In this document: positions 15,012 through 19,513 of the stretch, piece after piece | How the letters are laid out: every line of letters starts with the position of its first letter | How positions within the stretch are numbered: the first letter of the stretch is position 1 | Assembly: GCA_020059785.1 (NCBI GenBank) | Contig: JAGVBL010000037.1 | Coordinates: forward strand, 1 to 19,513 | Direction of reading: 5' to 3' | DNA: 19,513 nt | Source: Ignavibacteriales bacterium | GTDB taxonomy: Bacteria > Bacteroidota > Ignavibacteria > Ignavibacteriales > Melioribacteraceae | The notes under the pieces: model-generated | What the model was told of the DNA's origin: nothing | What the model saw: the letters and a program-made list of their open reading frames with translations, nothing else | Database searches by the model: none | Position numbers and translations under genes: made by a program

Positions 15012-15077
15012 TCTTGCTCATGATCTTGCTCTTGCTCATAATCTTGCTCATGCTCTTGCTCATAATCTTGCTCATTA
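15012..15077. repeat. 12-bp tandem repeat between E2 and lipA
   Basis: The word TCTTGCTCA recurs at 15012, 15042, 15054 and 15066 (with a variant at 15024), at 12-bp steps with one extra 6-bp TTGCTC slip, so the basic unit is probably the hexamer TCTTGC/TCATAA in pairs. It fills most of the 98-bp gap between the two genes. Read on the minus strand in the E2 frame, after the E2 TAA, it encodes a Glu/Gln/Asp/His/Tyr repeat (EQDYEQEHEQDYEQEQ) up to a TAA just before lipA. Another frame gives MSKI/MSKS repeats. Consistent with slipped-strand expansion. Confidence 0.85.
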
Positions 15078-15082
15078 TTTAA

Positions 15083-16708
15083 TTAAACAATATTAGTATC
15101 AAAATTTTCTAATGTGTCTTTAACCGATTTAAGGAATTTACCACCCAGCATACCATCAACCAGACGGTGATCGTGGCTTAGTGAAAGGTACATCATCGGT
15201 TTGATTGCAATATGCTCCATTCCTTCAATTTCAACTACAACAGGTTTCTTAGTAACAGCACCTACGCCAAGAATTCCAACTTCGGGTTGATTTATTATTG
15301 GCGTTCCGAATAATGAGCCGAATACACCGTAATTAGTTATAGAGAATGTTCCGTCCATAATATCATCTGGGACAAGTTTTTTAGAACGTGAACGGTTACC
15401 TAAATCAGCAATAGCTTTAGCCAATCCGCGTATATTCTTTTCATCGGCATTTTTAATGTTTGGCACAATAAGACCATTCGGTTCAACAGCTACTGCAATA
15501 CCAAGGTTGATATAATTTTTAACAACAATATTATTTCCGTCAATCGATGCATTCATAAGCGGAAATTCTTTTAATCCCTCGATTGCAGCATAAGTAATAA
15601 ACGCCATATAAGTCAGTTTCAATCCTTCCTTTTGTAAAAACTCATCGCGGTGCTTTTCGATAAAGTTATGAATTCGGGACATATCAACTTCTATCATAGC
15701 TGTAACGTGAACGGAAGTATCGCGGCTATTTACCATATGATACATGATACGCTGACGGATGTTATCCATCGGAATTAATTTAATTCTTTCGCCCTGGGCA
15801 AATGCGGGTTGTTCAAATTTCTGCTCAACTGAAGGTTTAATCTGATCTACTTTGAATTCAACTGCAGTTTTACCGGATCTTTTATTTTGTAAAAAATTTA
15901 TCACATCATTTTTAGATACTCTTCCACCAATTCCGGTACCCTGAATCATTTCAAGTTCCGACATTGATATTCCTTCGGTTCTTGCAATGTTAAGAACTAA
16001 GGGTGAATAGAAACGTCCGGGAGTTGGTGATTTGAAGTTGGTTATTGATTGTTGGTTATAAGCGATTTGTGTTTGAATCCCTTTACTTTTTTCCTTATCT
16101 AAAGAAGGAGTTTTTCGCTCTTGCTCTTGCTCTGACGTAACCGCTTTAGGTTTTGCAATTCCAGTAGATGTTAAAATCTTAGCGACAGCAACGCCAACCT
16201 GGACAGTATCATTTTCCTTAAACAAAATTTCAGAAATAGTTCCTTCAACAGGAGACGGAACTTCTGTATCAACCTTATCGGTACTTATTTCAAAAATAAT
16301 TTCATCGCGTTTAACTGCATCACCAACTTCTTTATGCCACTTGATAATTGTTCCTTCCATAACCGATTCACCCATCTTAGGCATCGGGACATCAACAATT
16401 TCACCACCTACCTGAGTAGTTGAGGGAGTTTCAATTTTCTTTTCTTCAACCTGTTCAGCAGGTGTATCTCCATTCGTTTCGATTACAGCAACAACAGTTC
16501 CTACTTCAACTGTCTCCTGTTCAAAAACTTTTATATCAAACAGAACACCGTCTTCAGGACTGGGGATTTCGGTATCAACTTTATCAGTACTTATCTCGTA
16601 AATGATTTCATCTTTTTTAACCTTATCGCCTTTCTTCTTATGCCATTTAATAAGGGTCCCTTCGTTAATACTTTCACCCATTTTAGGCATTACAATTTCT
16701 ACTTTCAT
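15083..16708 (-). CDS. Dihydrolipoyl acyltransferase (E2) with two lipoyl domains, branched-chain type likely
   Basis: Core subunit of a 2-oxoacid dehydrogenase complex; transfers the acyl group from lipoyl arms to CoA. The 541 aa are arranged as lipoyl domain 1 (2-77, lipoyl Lys43 in TDKVDTE), lipoyl domain 2 (106-181, Lys145), a linker with SEQEQERK (192-199), the E3/E1-binding domain (233-276, SPLVLNIARTEGISMSE) and the catalytic acyltransferase domain (about 305-541) with the active-site motif SHDHRLVDG (catalytic H514). The two lipoyl domains are offset by exactly 102 codons and are closely similar in DNA, a tandem duplication. An AGGAG lies five bases before the ATG. Substrate class is inferred from the adjacent E1. 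No E3 gene is seen here. Confidence 0.94.
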   Translation of the reverse strand: MKVEIVMPKMGESINEGTLIKWHKKKGDKVKKDEIIYEISTDKVDTEIPSPEDGVLFDIKVFEQETVEVGTVVAVIETNGDTPAEQVEEKKIETPSTTQVGGEIVDVPMPKMGESVMEGTIIKWHKEVGDAVKRDEIIFEISTDKVDTEVPSPVEGTISEILFKENDTVQVGVAVAKILTSTGIAKPKAVTSEQEQERKTPSLDKEKSKGIQTQIAYNQQSITNFKSPTPGRFYSPLVLNIARTEGISMSELEMIQGTGIGGRVSKNDVINFLQNKRSGKTAVEFKVDQIKPSVEQKFEQPAFAQGERIKLIPMDNIRQRIMYHMVNSRDTSVHVTAMIEVDMSRIHNFIEKHRDEFLQKEGLKLTYMAFITYAAIEGLKEFPLMNASIDGNNIVVKNYINLGIAVAVEPNGLIVPNIKNADEKNIRGLAKAIADLGNRSRSKKLVPDDIMDGTFSITNYGVFGSLFGTPIINQPEVGILGVGAVTKKPVVVEIEGMEHIAIKPMMYLSLSHDHRLVDGMLGGKFLKSVKDTLENFDTNIV

Positions 16709-16729
16709 TTCATCTCCTGATCAATCATT

Positions 16730-16744
16730 GTCCGATTAGCGGAC
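16730..16744. other. Small hairpin between E1 and E2 genes
   Basis: GTCCG (16730-16734) and CGGAC (16740-16744) form a 5-bp GC-rich stem with a 5-nt loop, in the 66-bp gap between the E1 stop and the E2 start and just before the E2 ribosome binding site. No T-tract follows on the minus strand, so it is not an intrinsic terminator. It may only tune translation or RNA stability, or be chance. Confidence 0.3.
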
Positions 16745-16774
16745 TAAAAAATCATTATAAAAATTAATTATTAA

Positions 16775-18859
16775 TTAGTATTCAAGTAACTGTTTCAGTT
16801 CTGTATAAATTTTTTCTCTTGTAGGAAGAATTGCATATTCAAGATTCGGTGCATATGGAATAGGTGTATCCTTAGCAGCAATTCTCTTAACCGGTCCATC
16901 GAGAGATTCAAAACAATTTTCTGTAATCAATGCAGCAATCTCTGCACCAAATCCGCCAGTTAAAGTATCTTCATGAATAACCATTACTTTACCAGTTTTC
17001 TTAACCGATTTATAAATTGCATCTACATCAAGAGGCATAATAGTTCGTATATCAATAATCTCTACCGAATAGCCTTCTTCTTCTAATTTCTTGGCAGCAA
17101 AATTGGATTCATGAACCATTGCACCATAAGTAATTATGGAAAGGTCATTCCCTTCTTTAACAACTTTTGCTTTACCGAAAGGAACAAGATAATCAGCATC
17201 CGGTTCCGGTGATGTTGAATAACTCTGACGATATAATCCCTTGTGTTCGAGGAACAGAACCGGATCATTAAGACGTAAAGATGTTTTTAGTAACCCTTTT
17301 GCATCTGCCGCGTTGGAAGGATACGCAATCAATATGCCCGGCATGTGCGCAAAGAATCCTTCAATATTCTGACTATGATACAATCCTCCGTGAATATAAC
17401 CGCCAACAGCAACTCTAGTTACAACGGGAGCTTCGAACAAATTATTTGAGCGGTAACGGTACATAACTATTTCATCGCGGTATTGCATAAATGCCGGCCA
17501 GATATAATCACCAAATTGAATTTCCACACACGGTTTTAATCCGGCAAGAGCCATTCCTGTTGCAACCCCTACAATGCTTGCTTCTGCAAGAGGCGAGTTA
17601 AATACTCTTTCTTTTCCAAACTTAGTAGATAATCCTTTTGTTGCTGTAAATACTCCGCCTTTGCCGTCAGCAACATCTTCACCAAATACATAAATCTTAT
17701 CATTCCTGTCCATCTCTTCTCTTAGTGCATGGTTAATAGCATCAACCATTACGATAGGATTTCCTTGGTGAGAAAGTTTTTCATATTCAAGACGATCACG
17801 TTTTCCTGATTCATCTAAAACAAATCGTGTTGCAGTCTGCGGATCAGGTTCAGATTGTTTTAATGCCCAATCGGCAGCTTCAGTTATGTGGTCATTAATC
17901 TTCTTCTTGAATTCTTCATAAGCTAATTCTGTAAGTACACCTTTTTTAATCAGTAAATCTGAAAATAATTTTATCGGGTCTTTCTTTAAATCTTCCTGTA
18001 AAGAATCATCGGGACGATATTTTTTCTGATCATCTGACGATGAATGTGAAAACAATCTTACAACGTGTGCTTCAACAAGTGCCGGACCTTTACCCTGACG
18101 GGCATACTTAAATGCGGATTGAGCAATTGCATGTGACTGTAAAAAATCTGTTCCATCAACTTCGAGCCTTAAAAGATTTTCGTAACCTTTCATCATTTCG
18201 AGTACTGATGCATTTTTCCCGGCGGTTTGATTCTGAACCGGAACAGAAATTGCCCATTTGTTATTTTGAATTACAAATACAACGGGAAGTTTTTCTCTGG
18301 ATGCCCAATTGACTGCTTCGTGAAATTCTCCTTGCGAAGTTGTTCCTTCACCAGCACTCACATAAACAACTCCGTTAATTCCTTTTTTCTTTAATGCCAA
18401 TGCAGTTCCTACTGCTTGCAAAAATTGTGTACCTGTAGGACTTGATTGAGTTGGTATGTTTGCTTCTTTTGATGACCAATGACACGGCATCTGACGACCA
18501 CCGGTTAATGGATCATCAGCTTTGCCAAGAAAAGCAAGAAAGAGATCTTCAGGTTTGCTTCCAAGCGTAATCGAAAAGCACATATCGCGGTAATATGGAT
18601 AAGCCCAGTCAACACCTTTCTGCATTGCAAGACCGAACGCAACCTGTGTAGCTTCGTGACCGGCGCCTGAGATAAGGAAAAATGCTTTCCCCTGTTTGAT
18701 GAGAGTCATTACTTTGTGATCGATTGCTCTTGAAACGCTCATCATACTTAGGGCATTCATCAATTCGTCTTTTGTCATTCCACCGAATGAATCAATTTTA
18801 CCGGTCGGCGTTTTACCGTTTGATTTATCTATTACCGCATCTGCTTTTTCTTTTGCCAT
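16775..18859 (-). CDS. 2-oxoacid dehydrogenase E1, fused alpha and beta, branched-chain type likely
   Basis: Thiamine-diphosphate enzyme that decarboxylates a 2-oxoacid and loads the acyl group onto E2. In 694 aa it joins an alpha part (about 25-330) and a beta part (about 365-694), usually two genes; such fusions are known in Bacteroidetes. The cofactor motif begins GEGTTSQGEFHEAVNWA (170-186) and ends NNKWAIS (199-205). The lead GEG and the loop HSSSDDQKKYR (272-282) resemble branched-chain 2-oxoacid dehydrogenase (HSTSDD) more than pyruvate dehydrogenase (HSMSDP). The beta part has FGEDVADGKGGVF (392-404) and NSPLAEASIVGVATGMALAG (421-440). The ribosome binding site is AGAGGAA, with ATG about eight bases on. 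Pyruvate or 2-oxoglutarate use is not ruled out; the protein lacks the long N terminus of SucA. Confidence 0.93.
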   Translation of the reverse strand: MAKEKADAVIDKSNGKTPTGKIDSFGGMTKDELMNALSMMSVSRAIDHKVMTLIKQGKAFFLISGAGHEATQVAFGLAMQKGVDWAYPYYRDMCFSITLGSKPEDLFLAFLGKADDPLTGGRQMPCHWSSKEANIPTQSSPTGTQFLQAVGTALALKKKGINGVVYVSAGEGTTSQGEFHEAVNWASREKLPVVFVIQNNKWAISVPVQNQTAGKNASVLEMMKGYENLLRLEVDGTDFLQSHAIAQSAFKYARQGKGPALVEAHVVRLFSHSSSDDQKKYRPDDSLQEDLKKDPIKLFSDLLIKKGVLTELAYEEFKKKINDHITEAADWALKQSEPDPQTATRFVLDESGKRDRLEYEKLSHQGNPIVMVDAINHALREEMDRNDKIYVFGEDVADGKGGVFTATKGLSTKFGKERVFNSPLAEASIVGVATGMALAGLKPCVEIQFGDYIWPAFMQYRDEIVMYRYRSNNLFEAPVVTRVAVGGYIHGGLYHSQNIEGFFAHMPGILIAYPSNAADAKGLLKTSLRLNDPVLFLEHKGLYRQSYSTSPEPDADYLVPFGKAKVVKEGNDLSIITYGAMVHESNFAAKKLEEEGYSVEIIDIRTIMPLDVDAIYKSVKKTGKVMVIHEDTLTGGFGAEIAALITENCFESLDGPVKRIAAKDTPIPYAPNLEYAILPTREKIYTELKQLLEY

Positions 18860-18874
18860 TTAATTTTCCTCTAA

Positions 18875-18933
18875 TTTGTGTCTAAGTGTTTTTGCGGCTG
18901 AATAATATACCACTAAATCACGAAGACTCTAAG
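18875..18933. repeat. Degenerate REP-like inverted repeat between lipB and E1
   Basis: Two arms, 18875-18897 and 18910-18933, are inverted copies of a CACTAAG/CACGAAG-type sequence: the reverse complement of the left arm matches the right arm at 16 of 23 positions around a 12-nt AT-rich centre. Similar CACnAAG-period sequences occur dispersed in many bacterial genomes, from memory. The right arm supplies the stop codon of lipB. In the transcript it would form an imperfect hairpin between the two genes. Confidence 0.5.
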
Positions 18934-19513
18934 AAAGATTAATTAATGTTTTTAAGTAAGCATCTTTTTCACGAATTATAAAATGCTCGTATCCGAATAC
19001 CTTCTGAAAATTATTAACAAGCTTTTCTTTTACTTCTTGTAAATCTATATCAGTACCAAGTTCTTTTTTTAGCGATGTTACTTCTTTATCCCTAATACCG
19101 CATGGTATAATTCCGCCGAAATAATTCAGGTCGGTATTAACATTGAAAGCGAAACCATGCATTGTAATCCACCGGCTAACTTTTATTCCTATTGCTGCAA
19201 CTTTTCGTTGACCGATCCATACACCGGTGTATTTAGAATTCCTTTCCGTTGTTATTCCATATTCAGAACAGGTTAACATTATTACTTCTTCTAATCCTCT
19301 TAAGTATTCGTGTGTATCCTGTTTCCAATCTGTAAGTTTAATTATTGGATAACCAACAATTTGACCGGGACCGTGGTATGTTATATCTCCTCCTCGGTCA
19401 ATCTCGTAAACATTTATTCCAAGTTCTTCTAATTGGTCATCGTTACTAATTAAATTTTCCTTATCAGCTACTTTACCAAGCGTATAAGTATGAGGATGCT
19501 CGAGCAAAAAAAA
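18929..19513 (-). CDS. lipB: Octanoyl-[acyl carrier protein]:protein octanoyltransferase (partial, 5' end outside window)
   Basis: Moves octanoyl groups from acyl carrier protein to the lipoyl domains of E2-type proteins, the first step of lipoate synthesis. The frame is open to the window edge (FFLLEHPHTYTLGK). The family needs roughly 30-45 more residues before this point, so the TTG at 19507 is an internal leucine, not the start. Visible motifs are LLEHPHTYTLG, the GGDITYHGPGQIVGYPII block, RKVAAIGIK with the conserved lysine, and GGIIPCGI with the catalytic cysteine. It is probably the first or an early gene of the lipB-E1-E2-lipA unit, 69 bp before E1 across a degenerate hairpin repeat. 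Confidence 0.95.
   Translation of the reverse strand, partial: FFLLEHPHTYTLGKVADKENLISNDDQLEELGINVYEIDRGGDITYHGPGQIVGYPIIKLTDWKQDTHEYLRGLEEVIMLTCSEYGITTERNSKYTGVWIGQRKVAAIGIKVSRWITMHGFAFNVNTDLNYFGGIIPCGIRDKEVTSLKKELGTDIDLQEVKEKLVNNFQKVFGYEHFIIREKDAYLKTLINLS

Noticed and set aside
15012..15077. Possible CRISPR array
   Set aside because: The period is 12 bp (with a 6-bp slip) and there are no unique spacers, so it is a simple tandem repeat.
19505..19507. TTG as the start of lipB
   Set aside because: LipB proteins need the N-terminal segment before the LLEHPHTYTLG motif; the frame continues to the window edge.

Overview
The window looks like a single chromosomal segment of an AT-rich member of the Bacteroidota/Chlorobiota assemblage, most likely an Ignavibacteria-type organism. 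This is inferred from three traits: atpD-atpC standing apart from the rest of the ATP synthase genes, a one-piece E1 alpha/beta 2-oxoacid dehydrogenase, and a VorB-type ferredoxin-dependent 2-oxoacid oxidoreductase of the kind seen in Bacteroides. I see no prophage, transposon, CRISPR array, tRNA or rRNA. Most of the content is core energy metabolism.

Plus strand, 1-3003: the 3' part of nuoN (complex I, 5' end outside the window), then a tight trio of an unrecognised 99-residue protein, an A-type iron-sulfur carrier and a Mn-type superoxide dismutase with a twin-arginine leader. The trio closes on a strong intrinsic terminator. Minus strand, 2934-3986: a mannose-1-phosphate guanylyltransferase-like gene whose 3' end runs through that terminator and into the sod coding region.

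Minus strand, 4278-10678: atpC and atpD (4-nt overlap, followed by an intrinsic terminator), preceded by a very large orphan sensor histidine kinase (5TMR-LYT membrane sensor, seven PAS domains, one GAF domain, HisKA and HATPase_c).

Minus strand, 11029-13777: a four-gene operon for a 2-oxoacid:ferredoxin oxidoreductase, in the order ferredoxin, alpha, beta, gamma. Its leader holds a perfect 27-nt palindrome plus T-tract sitting almost against the first ribosome binding site, a candidate attenuator.

Minus strand, 14082-19513: lipB (5' end outside the window), fused E1, E2 with two lipoyl domains, then lipA. The cluster carries both an NAD-linked branched-chain-type 2-oxoacid dehydrogenase and the enzymes that make its lipoyl cofactor. 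No E3 (lipoamide dehydrogenase) is visible. The ferredoxin enzyme and the lipoyl dehydrogenase probably act on overlapping 2-oxoacids and yield reduced ferredoxin and NADH respectively. NADH feeds complex I and the ATP synthase is the end user. The iron-sulfur carrier is relevant to lipA, the ferredoxin and complex I.

The non-routine signals are small: the candidate attenuator, the dual start of the SOD, the convergent overlap, a 12-bp tandem repeat between E2 and lipA, a degenerate hairpin repeat between lipB and E1, and a strand-polarised GNRA hairpin after the oxidoreductase operon. I found no clearly new multi-gene system.
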